Shown: positions 31,529 through 40,856, numbered from the stretch's first letter. The stretch is 64,000 nucleotides of DNA from Acuticoccus sp051016205 (GCA_051016205.1 CP136534.1:186001-250000); one strand, 5' to 3'. The notes: a model not told the origin generated them from the sequence alone. Numbers and translations: made by a program.

Positions 31529-32394
31529 CAGTGGCTGATGGGACCGGCCCCCCAGACGTAGATGGCCACGAACAGGAACAGCCACACCACGTCGACGAAG
31601 TGCCAGTACCAGGCCGCCGCCTCAAACCCGAAGTGACGTTCGGGCGTAAAGTGGTTCTTCGTCGCCCGCCACAGGCAGATGGCAAGGAACACCGTGCCGA
31701 CGAACACGTGGAAACCGTGGAAGCCCGTCGCCATGTAGAAGGTGGCGCCGTAGATGTTGCCTTCGAAGGAGAAGGCAGCGTGGGTGTATTCCCAGATCTG
31801 CACGATGGAGAACAGGATGCCGAGGCCGACCGTCAGCCCAAGGCCCCAGCGCACGCCTTCCTTGTCGTTCTCAAGGAGTGCGTGGTGCGCCCAGGTCACT
31901 GTCGTGCCTGACAGCAGAAGGATCATCGTGTTGAACAGCGGCAGGTGCCACGGGTCGAAGGTCTCGATGGTTTCGGGTGGCCAGGTGCCACCGGTTTCAG
32001 CGAGGCGCGCAAACTCCTGTGCGTCGCCCACGAACAGTGCGGCGTCGAAGTAGGCCCAGAACCAGGCGACGAAAAACATCACCTCGGAGGCGATGAACAG
32101 CATCATCCCGTAGCGCAGATGAAGCTTGACCACAGGGGTGTGATCGCCCTGGAGGGACTCTTTGACCGTGTCCACCCACCATCCGGCCATGGTGAACAGG
32201 ATGATCAGCATACCGACGGCGAAAATGCCCCAACCGCCGATGTCGAAGCCGCCGACCATCAGGACGTCGCCCTTGTTCCAACGCATCATCGCAATGGCGC
32301 CGATGGCCATGATGAATGCGCCCACCGATCCGATGATCGGCCAGGGGCTCGGTTCCAGAATATGATAGTCGTGGTTGGGCTTACCGGTCGCCAT
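31528..32394 (-). CDS. ctaE: Cytochrome c oxidase subunit III
   Basis: The 288-residue protein has seven membrane helices and the subunit III signatures HDYHILEPSPWPIIGSVGAF, VKLHLRYGMMLFIASEVMFFVAWFWAYFDAALF with the Glu of the lipid-binding helix, TVTWAHHAL, and GATFYMATGFHGFHVFVGTVFLAICLWR. It stabilises the catalytic subunits of the aa3-type oxidase. A 146-bp gap with no gene separates it from ctaG upstream; it overlaps surf1 downstream. Confidence 0.96.
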   Translation of the reverse strand: MATGKPNHDYHILEPSPWPIIGSVGAFIMAIGAIAMMRWNKGDVLMVGGFDIGGWGIFAVGMLIILFTMAGWWVDTVKESLQGDHTPVVKLHLRYGMMLFIASEVMFFVAWFWAYFDAALFVGDAQEFARLAETGGTWPPETIETFDPWHLPLFNTMILLLSGTTVTWAHHALLENDKEGVRWGLGLTVGLGILFSIVQIWEYTHAAFSFEGNIYGATFYMATGFHGFHVFVGTVFLAICLWRATKNHFTPERHFGFEAAAWYWHFVDVVWLFLFVAIYVWGAGPISH

Positions 32395-32540
32395 GCTTCA
32401 TCCTTGCCCGCTGGTCGGGGTGCTCGACGTGTCCGCGGTCTTGCCCCGATTGTGGCGGGACTGCCGCGTGGTGTTGTTCAGCTTCTGCCACGCTTCGTGC
32501 GGCAGGTCGACAGGGCAGGCAAGGCCCTGCCGCAGATTTA

Positions 32541-33131
32541 TCATCCCCCCGCAGCGGCAAGCTCGGCAGCATCGCCCATGAAGGGGAAGAACGTGTAGGA
32601 CAGGGTCAAAACGCTAACGCCGTCGGCGTTTTTGTCGTCGTCAAAGCCGGGGTCCACGTAAAAGACCACAGGCACCACGCGCCGCTCGCCCGCGGCAAGG
32701 GGCTGCGCGCCAAAACAAAAGCACTCGATCTTGGTGAAGTAGCCGCCGCCCTGGTAGGGGCTGACATTGTAGACCGCGGTGCCGACGGTGTCGGTCTTGC
32801 TGACATTTTCGATCACGTAATCGGCCTGGGCCACCTCGCCGATCCGCACCGTCATGGTGCGCTGAACGGGGCGGAAGGTCCACGGTAAGCCCTTGGCCAT
32901 GTTGGCGTCGAAGCGCACGGTGATTTCGCGGTCGCGCAGCTCAATCCCCTCAACGGCCTCGACGGTGGCGATGGACGGCGTGCCGCCAAACCCCGTTACG
33001 CGGCAGAAAAGGTCATAAAGCGGGACGGAGGCATAAGCGGCGCCCACCATGAAGGCGACGAAGGCAACGCACGCCAGTGCGACCTTGGCGTGGTTCTTGG
33101 AGGAGGGATTGGCAGGCGCGTTGTCTGTCAC
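32541..33131 (-). CDS. ctaG: Cytochrome c oxidase assembly protein CtaG/Cox11
   Basis: The 196-residue copper chaperone inserts CuB into subunit I. It has one N-terminal membrane helix (VALACVAFVAFMVGAAYASVPLYDLFCRVTGFGG, about residues 16-48) and a periplasmic immunoglobulin-like domain with the copper-binding motif IECFCFGAQPLAAGE and VVFYVDP. Its ATG overlaps the stop of the small coxF-like gene (33128-33131). Confidence 0.95.
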   Translation of the reverse strand: MTDNAPANPSSKNHAKVALACVAFVAFMVGAAYASVPLYDLFCRVTGFGGTPSIATVEAVEGIELRDREITVRFDANMAKGLPWTFRPVQRTMTVRIGEVAQADYVIENVSKTDTVGTAVYNVSPYQGGGYFTKIECFCFGAQPLAAGERRVVPVVFYVDPGFDDDKNADGVSVLTLSYTFFPFMGDAAELAAAGG

Positions 33132-33319
33132 AGCGGGCGTGTCCCTATGGTGCCACCGATCTGCACGATCGTGATGGCGTAAAAGATGCAGACCACTGCC
33201 ACCAGAATCAGGGCAATGGCGATGCTGCGGCTGCGCTGGCGGCGCTTGCGCTCAGCTTCGGCGGCGGGGCTGAGGGTTTCGGCCGGTTCATGGCCCGGAA
33301 CGTCGCTGGTGGTGGTCAT
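33128..33319 (-). CDS. Small CoxF-like membrane protein of the oxidase operon
   Basis: The 63-residue protein has a charged N-terminus (AEAERKRRQRSRS) and a single membrane helix at about residues 32-52 (IAIALILVAVVCIFYAITIVQIGG). This pattern matches the short CoxF-type proteins encoded between ctaB and ctaG in Hyphomicrobiales, often annotated only as hypothetical. ATGA overlaps on both sides (with ctaB and ctaG) show it is translated as part of the operon. It is likely an assembly factor or small subunit; no activity is known. Confidence 0.85.
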   Translation of the reverse strand: MTTTSDVPGHEPAETLSPAAEAERKRRQRSRSIAIALILVAVVCIFYAITIVQIGGTIGTRPL

Positions 33320-34236
33320 GCCACGATCCCCGCAATGGCCCTGTCGGCCAGCAGTGCGCCGAACAGCGCGAACAGGTAAACGATGGAGACGCCGAAGAGG
33401 CGCCCTGCGGCACGCTTTTCGCCAGCATCGTCAGCCCGCAAGAGACCGACGGCGCGAACAACGAGCCAGCCGCCGAGGCCTGCCGCCACCACACCATAAC
33501 CGATGCCGGCAAACCCGAGGACGGTGGGCACGAGGCCGGCGATGGCCGTCAGCGCCGCGTAGATCAAGGTCTGGATCCGGGTCCACCTCTTCGTGGCGAC
33601 CACGGGCAGCATCGGCACGCCGGCGCGGGCGTAGTCCTCGCGCTTGAGGATCGCAAGGGCCCAGAAGTGGGCCGGCGTCCACAAGAAGATGATGGCAAAC
33701 AGCACGATGGGCTCGAGCGCCAACCCGCCTGTGACAGCGGCCCAACCCACCACGGGCGGCAAGGCCCCAGCAGCACCGCCGATGACGATGTTCTGCGCCG
33801 TCCGCCGCTTCAGCCACAGTGTGTAGACGGCGACGTAGAAGAAGATGGTGAAGGCAAGGAGCGCTGCGGCAAAACCGTTCGCGGCAAAGCCGAGGAGGAC
33901 GACGGAGCCAAGGCTCAGCATCGTGCCGAAAATGATTGCCGATTCGCGGCTCACGCGGCCCGACGGCACGGGGCGCTGGGCGGTGCGGGACATCACAGCG
34001 TCAATGTCGCTGTCGAAGGCCATGTTGAGGGCGCCAGAGGCCCCTGCTCCAACGGCAATCGCCAGTAGAGACACGACGGCAAGGATCGGGTGCAGCGAAC
34101 CGGGCGCCAGGATCATTCCGGCAAAGGCGGTGAACACCACCAACGACATGACGCGCGGCTTGAGGAGATCGTAATAATCCCGCGGCAGTGCGTCGGAAAG
34201 GCCGGCGTCCAGAAGCTCGCTCTGCCTCATCGACAT
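33316..34236 (-). CDS. ctaB: Protohaem IX farnesyltransferase
   Basis: The 306-residue UbiA-family prenyltransferase converts haem B to haem O, the first step to haem A for the oxidase. About nine membrane helices are seen. The prenyl-diphosphate-binding motif is NMAFDSDIDAVMSRTAQRPVPSG near residue 72, in which the canonical NxxxD appears as FDSDID, and the second Asp-rich loop region is around TKRWTRIQTL. The N-terminal YYDLLKPRVMSLVVFTAFAGM is typical. It is separated from ctaD by 165 bp without a gene. Confidence 0.95.
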   Translation of the reverse strand: MSMRQSELLDAGLSDALPRDYYDLLKPRVMSLVVFTAFAGMILAPGSLHPILAVVSLLAIAVGAGASGALNMAFDSDIDAVMSRTAQRPVPSGRVSRESAIIFGTMLSLGSVVLLGFAANGFAAALLAFTIFFYVAVYTLWLKRRTAQNIVIGGAAGALPPVVGWAAVTGGLALEPIVLFAIIFLWTPAHFWALAILKREDYARAGVPMLPVVATKRWTRIQTLIYAALTAIAGLVPTVLGFAGIGYGVVAAGLGGWLVVRAVGLLRADDAGEKRAAGRLFGVSIVYLFALFGALLADRAIAGIVA

Positions 34237-34401
34237 GGTTCAAACTCTCTTGTCTCAACGTGCGGCGGGGCCGAACACGCTTGCCCCAGCAACGCCGCCG
34301 TGATCATAGGGTCGCGGCGAAGGTGTTGGGACGGCGCTCCGACAAAGGGGTGCGCCGCCCGGTATAACAGGGCGCGTCCTGCGCCCGGCGGGTGCGAACC
34401 C

Positions 34402-36003
34402 TTAGCGGATCCGCGGCAACGTCTCGAACTGGTGATACGGCGGGGGGGAGGACAGCGTCCACTCCAAAGTGGTTGCACCTTCGCCCCAGGGATTGTCCGC
34501 CGCTTTGCGCTTGCGGGCAAACGCATCCACCAGCACCCAGACGAACACCAGCATCGCCACCACCATGATGTACGAGCCGATGGAGGACACAAGGTTCCAG
34601 GCCGCATAGGCGTCAGGATAGTCCACATAACGGCGCGGCATGCCCTGACGGCCCAGGAAGTGGTGCGGGAAGAAGATCAAGTTCACGCCGATGAACATGA
34701 TCCAGAAGTGCACCTTGCCGAGCGTCTCGTTGTACATGACGCCGAACATCTTCGGGAACCAATAGTACCAGCCAGCAAAGATGGCGAACACGGCACCCAT
34801 CGACAACACGTAGTGGAAGTGGGCCACCACGTAGTAGGTGTCGTGGTAGACGCGGTCGAGACCTGCGTTGGCCAGCTGCACACCCGTCACGCCCCCCAGC
34901 GTAAACAGGAAGATGAAGCCGATGGCCCAGTACATGGGCGTCTTAAACTCGATGGAGCCCTGCCACATGGTGGCAATCCACGAGAAAATCTTGATGCCCG
35001 TTGGCACCGCAATCACCAACGTGGCGAACGTAAAGTAGGCTTGCGTGTCGGGCGACAAACCCACCGTGTACATATGGTGCGCCCACACGACGAAGCCGAC
35101 GACGCCGATCCCCACCATAGCGTAGGCCATGCCGAGATAACCGAAAACGGGCTTGCGGGAGAAGGTCGCCACCACGTGGCTGATGATGCCGAACCCCGGC
35201 AGGATCAAGATGTAGACCTCAGGATGACCGAAGAACCAGAACAAGTGCTGGAACAAGATCGGGTCGCCGCCGCCTGCGGGATTGAAGAAGGTGGTGCCGA
35301 AGTTGCGGTCCGTCAGAAGCATGGTGATGGCACCGGCCAGCACAGGCAGGGCCAGCAACAGAAGGAATGCCGTCACCAGCACCGACCACACAAACAGCGG
35401 CATCTTGTGCATGGTCATGCCAGGCGCACGCATGTTGAGGATCGTGGTGATGAAGTTGATGGCACCAAGGATCGACGACGCGCCGGCGATGTGCAGCGAC
35501 AGGATCAAAAAGTCGAGCGCCGGTCCAGGGTTACCCGTCGTTGAAAGCGGTGGATAGATGGTCCAGCCACCGCCGAACCCGTCCGCCCCCGGAGGACCAG
35601 GCACGAACATCGACAGGATCAAAAGCAGGAACGAGAACGGCAACAGCCAGAACGAGATGTTGTTCATCCGCGGGAAGGCCATGTCCGGCGCGCCGATCAT
35701 GATCGGGACGAACCAGTTGCCGAAGCCGCCGATCATCGCCGGCATGACCATGAAGAAGATCATGATCAGGCCGTGGCCGGAGGTGAAGACGTTGTAGGTG
35801 TGCGGGTTGGCGAAGATCTGCAGGCCGGGCTCCTGCAGCTCCATACGCATGACCACCGAAAGGGCACCGCCCACGAACCCCGCGATGATCGCGAAGATCA
35901 GATACATCGTCCCGATGTCTTTGTGGTTCGTGGAATAGACCCAGCGGCGCCAACCTGTGGGGCGACCGTGGTCGTGGGCGTGATCTGATGCCGCGTAGGC
36001 CAT
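34402..36003 (-). CDS. ctaD: Cytochrome c oxidase subunit I
   Basis: The 533-residue catalytic subunit has twelve membrane helices. It shows HGLIMIFFMVMPAMIGGFGNWFVP with a haem a ligand His, the haem-copper site WFFGHPEVYILILPGFGIISHV (His-Tyr crosslink region), WAHHMYTVGL with the two CuB His, and VVAHFHYVLSMGAVFAIFAGWYYW with haem ligands. These define an aa3-type haem-copper oxidase (A-type, with the Glu-containing and Asp channels likely). ATG 36001-36003 is the start; TTG 36006 precedes it. Confidence 0.98.
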   Translation of the reverse strand: MAYAASDHAHDHGRPTGWRRWVYSTNHKDIGTMYLIFAIIAGFVGGALSVVMRMELQEPGLQIFANPHTYNVFTSGHGLIMIFFMVMPAMIGGFGNWFVPIMIGAPDMAFPRMNNISFWLLPFSFLLLILSMFVPGPPGADGFGGGWTIYPPLSTTGNPGPALDFLILSLHIAGASSILGAINFITTILNMRAPGMTMHKMPLFVWSVLVTAFLLLLALPVLAGAITMLLTDRNFGTTFFNPAGGGDPILFQHLFWFFGHPEVYILILPGFGIISHVVATFSRKPVFGYLGMAYAMVGIGVVGFVVWAHHMYTVGLSPDTQAYFTFATLVIAVPTGIKIFSWIATMWQGSIEFKTPMYWAIGFIFLFTLGGVTGVQLANAGLDRVYHDTYYVVAHFHYVLSMGAVFAIFAGWYYWFPKMFGVMYNETLGKVHFWIMFIGVNLIFFPHHFLGRQGMPRRYVDYPDAYAAWNLVSSIGSYIMVVAMLVFVWVLVDAFARKRKAADNPWGEGATTLEWTLSSPPPYHQFETLPRIR

Positions 36004-36091
36004 CAACGTCTCCGTTGGTTTATCGCGTGACCGCGGACGGCCACAGGTATTGCGGGCAACGCGCTTGGGTCGGCGCGTTCACCCATGCCGT

Positions 36092-36991
36092 CTATTGTGC
36101 ACTCAGTGCCGCGACGGCGTCTTCGCGACCCTCGGCCTGCCAGGTGACGAGTTGCGCCGACGCATCGCGCATGCTGGTCTTGGCGATCTCCGTCCATTCG
36201 GAGAACTTTTCTTCGCTGAGGACGTGGATCTCGATGGGCATGAAGGCGTGGAGGCGCCCGCACAGTTCAGAACACTGGCCGTAGAATACGCCCTCCGATT
36301 CGGCGCGGAACCACACCTCATTGTTGCGGCCCTGGATGGCGTCAGACTTGATGCCGAAGGCGGGCATGGCCACAGCGTGGTTCACGTCAAGGGAGGTGAC
36401 GAGCATGTGCACCACCTTGCCCACCGGCACGGCGAGCGCGTTGTTGGTGGCAAGCAGGCGCGGCACTTCCGCCTCGGTGATGTTGTATTCCTGCATGCGC
36501 GCAGCACGCTGCTCATCGGTCAGCATGGAGGAGGTCATGCGAATCGCAGCCAGCGGCTCGTCCATATACTCATAATTCCAGTACCACTGGCCGCCGATGG
36601 CTTTGACCGTCAGCTCAGGGGTGGGAATGGTCGTCTCGTTGTAAAGGAGGCGGAACGAGGGGAAGGCGATCGCCACCAGGATCAGCACCGGGACCACCGT
36701 CCACACCACCTCCAACATGGTGTTGTGGGAGGTCTTGCTGGGCTCCTTGTTGGTCCGCTGGTTGAAGCGAACCATCACATAAAAGAGCAGCGCCAGCACG
36801 AACAGCGTGATCACGGTGATGATGATCAGCGTGTACCAATCGAACCAGGTGATCTGCGCCATGATGTTGGTGGCGGACTGCTGGAAGTTAATGCCCCAGG
36901 GCTCCGGCTGGGCCGCGTAGGCCGCGCCGCCGGCCAAGAGCGCCAGAGCGCCCAACGTCAAAGCCCAAAGCCGTCTCACCATTGACATCAT
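36092..36991 (-). CDS. ctaC: Cytochrome c oxidase subunit II
   Basis: The 299-residue precursor has a signal peptide (residues about 1-26, ending AAYAAQ), two membrane helices (about 48-70 and 90-112) and a periplasmic cupredoxin domain carrying the CuA site: FGIKSDAIQGR, then YGQCSELCGRLHAFMPIEI with the Cys-x3-Cys-x3-His ligands and Met. The residues after the second Cys are GRLHAF where most relatives have GxxHAY. It accepts electrons from cytochrome c. Two or three nested ATGs (36991, 36988, 36982) could be the start. The gene is first in the oxidase cluster and divergent from the ialB-like gene. Confidence 0.96.
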   Translation of the reverse strand: MMSMVRRLWALTLGALALLAGGAAYAAQPEPWGINFQQSATNIMAQITWFDWYTLIIITVITLFVLALLFYVMVRFNQRTNKEPSKTSHNTMLEVVWTVVPVLILVAIAFPSFRLLYNETTIPTPELTVKAIGGQWYWNYEYMDEPLAAIRMTSSMLTDEQRAARMQEYNITEAEVPRLLATNNALAVPVGKVVHMLVTSLDVNHAVAMPAFGIKSDAIQGRNNEVWFRAESEGVFYGQCSELCGRLHAFMPIEIHVLSEEKFSEWTEIAKTSMRDASAQLVTWQAEGREDAVAALSAQ

Positions 36992-37385
36992 TGTGGTTCC
37001 ACCTCCGACCCGATGGTCCGGTCAGAGCCCGCTCGCGGTGCGCTGCGCGCTCTGTGTTTAGAAGTCTTGTTGTCTAGCGGTCCGGCCGATCCGTGTCGAC
37101 CATCCGCCGTGCTCACACGGACAGCAAATCGCCGCACCGAGGTGGACGAAGGCTGACCGCATCCACGACTGCCAATCCCATGTTCGGGCCAGTGGATGCA
37201 ACCATCTCGTGACAACGCCGATGGTGAATTGCGGTTCTTTTTTGGCTTGCGGCAAGATTGGCACAAGCCTCACGGCGCGGCTGTGGAACGGCTCCATCGA
37301 CACCGTGTGCGCGCCGTGCAAAAGGGTTCTGCGCCCAAAGCCGCACTTGTGCTACCACGAGCGCCGTAATGAGGAAGGGACGCGT
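36992..37385. promoter_or_regulatory. Divergent region between ctaC and the ialB-like gene
   Basis: About 390 bp without a recognisable gene; the frame of the ialB-like protein is open back to 37209, but those residues are Cys-rich and unlike a signal peptide. Both promoters should lie here. I saw no clear operator or repeat. GAGGAAGGGA at 37371-37380 is the probable ribosome binding site for the ialB-like gene. Confidence 0.4.
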
Positions 37386-38465
37386 ATGGTGCCTCGCCTG
37401 AGTGTCGTGGCTGCAGCCTTTGCGGCCATCGTTTCATGTCTTGCCGCTGACATTGCCAACGCCCAGGGCCGTATTGTGGCCCGCCACGGCGACTGGCAGA
37501 TCCGTTGCGAGCAGCCTGTCGGCGCGCCAGAGGAACAGTGCGCCCTTGTGCAAAACGTTGAGGCGCAGGACCGCTCCAATGTGGGCCTGACGGTGATTTT
37601 CCTGCAGACCGCCGACAGACAAGCGCGGATCCTGCGCGTTCTTGCCCCCCTCGGTGTGCTGCTGCCGTCTGGGCTGGGCCTGTCCATCGACGAGAACGAG
37701 ATCGGCCTTGCAGGTTTCGTGCGCTGCATGCCTGAAGGCTGCATTGCCGAGGTGGGCCTTGAGGACGGGCTGATTGACCGTTTCCGCGCAGGCAGCACAG
37801 CCACCTTCGTCATCTTCCAGACGCCTGAGGAAGGGATCGGCATTCCGATCTCCCTCAACGGCTTTACCGAAGGGTTTGCAGCGCTCGACAATCCGCCCCC
37901 GCCTCCTGCCGAAACCGACGAGACCACCACGGCTGCCGCCACACCGCGCCAGGCCGTGGCCACCACCGCGGAACCCGGGGACGCACGCGCCACCGACGAG
38001 GTGGCAGGATTTGCCGCACCTGACGAGCGTACCGAGCTTGACCGCCTGCTTGAGGACGAGCTTTTCCCTTACGTGGCGGCTGCTGCCGGCGCCATCGTGC
38101 TTCTTTTGGGCGGTGTTGTCTGGCTCCTCCTGCGCCGCGGCAAACGGCGCAAGGCACCGCCGCTGCGCAGTCGCCCCTCGCCCCAGCAAGAGTATGACGA
38201 GCCCGACGAGGACAGCGAGGGCTGGGAAGATGATGAGGGCGATGCGCCGCTGCCCGCCCCCGCCGGTCGCACCCGGCGGCGAATCGCCCCGCCCGACCCC
38301 GGCGAACGACGCCCGCCAAGGGTTGCCGCAGCGCCTCAGACGCGCCAACTTCAAAAGGGTCACGAGCCGCCGCGCCTTGAACGCCCGCGGCCCGCAGCGC
38401 CGCGGTCCGGCGCGCCCTCTCAGCCTCGCGGTCCCCGTCGACCGCCGAAAGGTCAGCCGTCATGA
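37386..38465 (+). CDS. Invasion-associated locus B (IalB) domain protein with membrane-anchored tail
   Basis: The 359-residue protein has a signal peptide (residues 1-26), an IalB domain at about 28-168 (RHGDWQIRCEQPVGAPEEQCALVQ...VGLTVIF; Cys41, Cys52, Cys114 and Cys119 likely form two disulfides), a Pro/Thr-rich linker, a membrane helix at about 230-250, and a cytoplasmic tail of about 110 residues that is alternately basic, acidic (DEPDEDSEGWEDDEGD) and proline-rich. Typical IalB proteins stop after the domain. The domain is linked to envelope function and, in Bartonella, to erythrocyte invasion. Its stop overlaps tldD as ATGA. Its position beside tldD and the oxidase cluster is shared with relatives. 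Confidence 0.87.
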   Translation: MVPRLSVVAAAFAAIVSCLAADIANAQGRIVARHGDWQIRCEQPVGAPEEQCALVQNVEAQDRSNVGLTVIFLQTADRQARILRVLAPLGVLLPSGLGLSIDENEIGLAGFVRCMPEGCIAEVGLEDGLIDRFRAGSTATFVIFQTPEEGIGIPISLNGFTEGFAALDNPPPPPAETDETTTAAATPRQAVATTAEPGDARATDEVAGFAAPDERTELDRLLEDELFPYVAAAAGAIVLLLGGVVWLLLRRGKRRKAPPLRSRPSPQQEYDEPDEDSEGWEDDEGDAPLPAPAGRTRRRIAPPDPGERRPPRVAAAPQTRQLQKGHEPPRLERPRPAAPRSGAPSQPRGPRRPPKGQPS

Positions 38466-39877
38466 GCGAGGACCTCCTCGGCCGCCATGGCCTCAATGAA
38501 GAGCGGATCGCCTCTATCGTCGGCGATTCCTTGAAGGACTGCGACGATGGCGAACTGTTCGTCGAGCACCGACAGTCCGAAAGCCTGATGTTTGACGATG
38601 GCCGCCTGAAGTCGGCAGCGTTCGACACCATGGACGGGTTTGGCCTGCGCGCCGTGTGCGGCGAGGCCATCGGCGTTGCCCACGCCTCCGACGTGACGGA
38701 GGCCGCCATCGGCCGTGCCGCCGACACCGTCTCCACCGTCACGCGCAACCGCAGCGGCAAGGCCGATGTGGCGCCCATGCGCACCAACCGCGCCCTTTAC
38801 CGCGATATCGACCCCATCGGCGCCCCAGGCTTCGGCGACAAAGTGGGCCTTCTGGGCGAGATCGATGCCTATGCCCGCAGCCTCGACCCCAAGGTGAGGC
38901 AGGTGAGCGCCGCGCTGTCGGCCGAGCGCCAGGTGGTCAACATCGTGCGCGGCGACGGCATGCGCCTTGGCGATGTGCGGCCTTTGGTGCGCTTTTCGGT
39001 CAGCGTTGTGGTGGGCGAGGACGGCCGTCAGGAAACAGGCACCGTCGGCATGGGCGGGCGCGAGCCTTTCGAACGGTTCATCACCGAAAAGAGCTGGAAA
39101 GGCGCGGTGGACGAGGCGCTGCGCAGGGCCCTCGTCAACCTGTCTGCCGTACCGGCCCCTGCGGGCACGTTCGATGTGGTGCTGGGTTCGGGCTGGCCCG
39201 GCATCCTCCTGCACGAGGCTGTGGGCCACGGCCTTGAGGGTGACTTTAACCGCAAGAAAACCAGCGCCTTTGCTGGCCTCATGGGCGAGAAAGTGGCGGC
39301 CCCAGGCGTCACCGTGGTGGACGACGGCACCATCGACAATCGTCGCGGCTCCCTCACCATCGACGATGAGGGCACACCCTCCCACTCCACCGTCCTCATC
39401 GAAGACGGGCGGCTGGTGGGCTACATGCAGGACCGCCAGAATGCGCGGTTGATGGGGATGATCCCCACAGGCAACGGACGCCGCCAGTCCTACGCCCACA
39501 CCATCATGCCGCGCATGACCAACACCATCATGCGCTCAGGCGACAAGGACCCTGAAGAGATCCGCGCCGGCGTGAAGGATGGGCTTTACATGGTCGCCTT
39601 CGGTGGCGGCCAGGTGGACATCACCTCGGGCAAGTTCGTGTTCTCGTGCACGGAAGCCTACCGCCTGCGCGACGGCAAGGTGGCCGAACCTGTGCGCGGG
39701 GCCATGCTCATCGGCAACGGCCCTGATGCGTTGACCCGCATCACCGCCGTCGGCAACGACATGGCCCTCGACGATGGCGTCGGCACCTGCGGCAAGGACG
39801 GTCAGTGGGTGCCTGTGGGCGTCGGCCAGCCGACCCTTCGCATCAACGCCATGACCGTTGGCGGCACGAAGGCTTGA
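38462..39877 (+). CDS. tldD: Metalloprotease TldD
   Basis: The 471-residue protein is the catalytic partner of the TldD/TldE peptidase. The zinc site is HEAVGHGLEGD at residues 251-261 (HExxxH), with the Cys/His-type third ligand expected near SGKFVFSCTEAYRLRDGK. The N-terminal half holds SESLMFDDGRLKSAAFDTMDGFGLRAV, as in the family. TldD/TldE degrades or matures small unfolded or modified peptides, for example microcin B17 and CcdA in E. coli. The partner gene pmbA (tldE) lies 4.3 kb downstream on the other strand, so both subunits are in this window. Confidence 0.96.
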   Translation: MSEDLLGRHGLNEERIASIVGDSLKDCDDGELFVEHRQSESLMFDDGRLKSAAFDTMDGFGLRAVCGEAIGVAHASDVTEAAIGRAADTVSTVTRNRSGKADVAPMRTNRALYRDIDPIGAPGFGDKVGLLGEIDAYARSLDPKVRQVSAALSAERQVVNIVRGDGMRLGDVRPLVRFSVSVVVGEDGRQETGTVGMGGREPFERFITEKSWKGAVDEALRRALVNLSAVPAPAGTFDVVLGSGWPGILLHEAVGHGLEGDFNRKKTSAFAGLMGEKVAAPGVTVVDDGTIDNRRGSLTIDDEGTPSHSTVLIEDGRLVGYMQDRQNARLMGMIPTGNGRRQSYAHTIMPRMTNTIMRSGDKDPEEIRAGVKDGLYMVAFGGGQVDITSGKFVFSCTEAYRLRDGKVAEPVRGAMLIGNGPDALTRITAVGNDMALDDGVGTCGKDGQWVPVGVGQPTLRINAMTVGGTKA

Positions 39878-39888
39878 ACGGGGATACG

Positions 39889-40614
39889 ATGAGCGCGAAC
39901 GACCTTGCCCGCGAGGATCTGGCCACAGCCTTCCGCGTTGCCGCAGCGATGGATCTGAACGAGGGGATCTGCAACCACTTCTCCCTCGCCATGCCTGGGG
40001 ATGAGGAGCGCTACCTCATCAACCCTTACGGCGTCCATTGGAGCGAGATGCGGCCAGACCATCTCCTGTTGATCGACGGCGACGGCCAGGTGATCGAGGG
40101 CGATGGCGAGGTGGAGGCGACGGCCCGCTTCATCCATGTGGCTGCCCACCGCGCCAATCCGCGCCATACGGCGGTGCTTCACACCCACATGCCCTACTGC
40201 ACAGCGCTGACGATGCTCGAGGGCGGCAGGCTGGAAATGGCCCATCAGACCGCCTGCCGCTTCCATGACCGCGTTGCCTATGTGGAAGAGTTCGGCGGCC
40301 TCGCGCTGGACGAGGACGAGGGCGAATCCATCGCCACCAGCGCCAAAGAGGACGCCCATGCGGACGTCTTCTTCCTGAAATTTCACGGCGTGACGGTGGG
40401 CGGACCCTCCGTCGCCGAAGCGTTCGACGACCTTTACTATCTGGAGCGGGCGGCGCGCCAGCAGGTGATCGCCCAGTCCACCGGCAGGCCCCTTTCCATC
40501 ATGCCAGAGGCAGCGGTGGATCATACGGCACGCCAAATGCGCCAGGTGATGAAGGTCCAGGCCGAGGAACATTTCAAGGTCCTCAAACGCCTCAACCCGG
40601 CACCGGCAGCATGA
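39889..40614 (+). CDS. Class II aldolase/adducin family protein
   Basis: The 241-residue protein has the class II aldolase fold with a zinc-type site: NEGICNHFSLAMPG (phosphate/substrate loop), RHTAVLHTHMPYCTAL (two His) and FLKFHGVTVGGPSVAEAF (third His). No dedicated kinase or isomerase is nearby, and stand-alone members of this group are not tied to one sugar phosphate, so the substrate is unknown. ATG 39889 starts 12 bases after tldD. Its stop overlaps the DUF2093 start as ATGA. Confidence 0.87.
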   Translation: MSANDLAREDLATAFRVAAAMDLNEGICNHFSLAMPGDEERYLINPYGVHWSEMRPDHLLLIDGDGQVIEGDGEVEATARFIHVAAHRANPRHTAVLHTHMPYCTALTMLEGGRLEMAHQTACRFHDRVAYVEEFGGLALDEDEGESIATSAKEDAHADVFFLKFHGVTVGGPSVAEAFDDLYYLERAARQQVIAQSTGRPLSIMPEAAVDHTARQMRQVMKVQAEEHFKVLKRLNPAPAA

Positions 40615-40856
40615 TGAACAGACACGAAATGGCAGGCCGCCCCGGCGGCGAGGCGAAGTTGCGCTATCTAGACAGCGATTTTCAGGTCCTGTCGCCAGGC
40701 ACCTTCGTGCGCTGCGCGGTGACCGGGCGGACCATCCCTTTGGCGGAACTGCGCTACTGGAACGTGGACACCCAGGAAGCCTACGCGGACGCCGAAGCCG
40801 CCCACAAAGCTTATCTGGCCACAAACCCTGATGCCGACGGGGCAGAGCCTTCGTAA
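40611..40856 (+). CDS. DUF2093 domain protein
   Basis: The 81-residue protein belongs to DUF2093, a small family found almost only in Hyphomicrobiales. It shows EAKLRYLDSDFQVLSPGTFVRCAVTGRTIPLAELRYWNVDTQEAYAD-type sequence, where the single Cys and RYW motif are conserved. Function is unknown. It overlaps the aldolase gene by 4 bp and, unusually, its last 46 bp overlap the 3' end of lpxK on the other strand. Confidence 0.88.
   Translation: MMNRHEMAGRPGGEAKLRYLDSDFQVLSPGTFVRCAVTGRTIPLAELRYWNVDTQEAYADAEAAHKAYLATNPDADGAEPS

Noticed and set aside
34090..35544. 484-codon plus-strand frame rich in His, Arg and Gln
   Set aside because: It is antisense to ctaB and ctaD, whose identity is certain.
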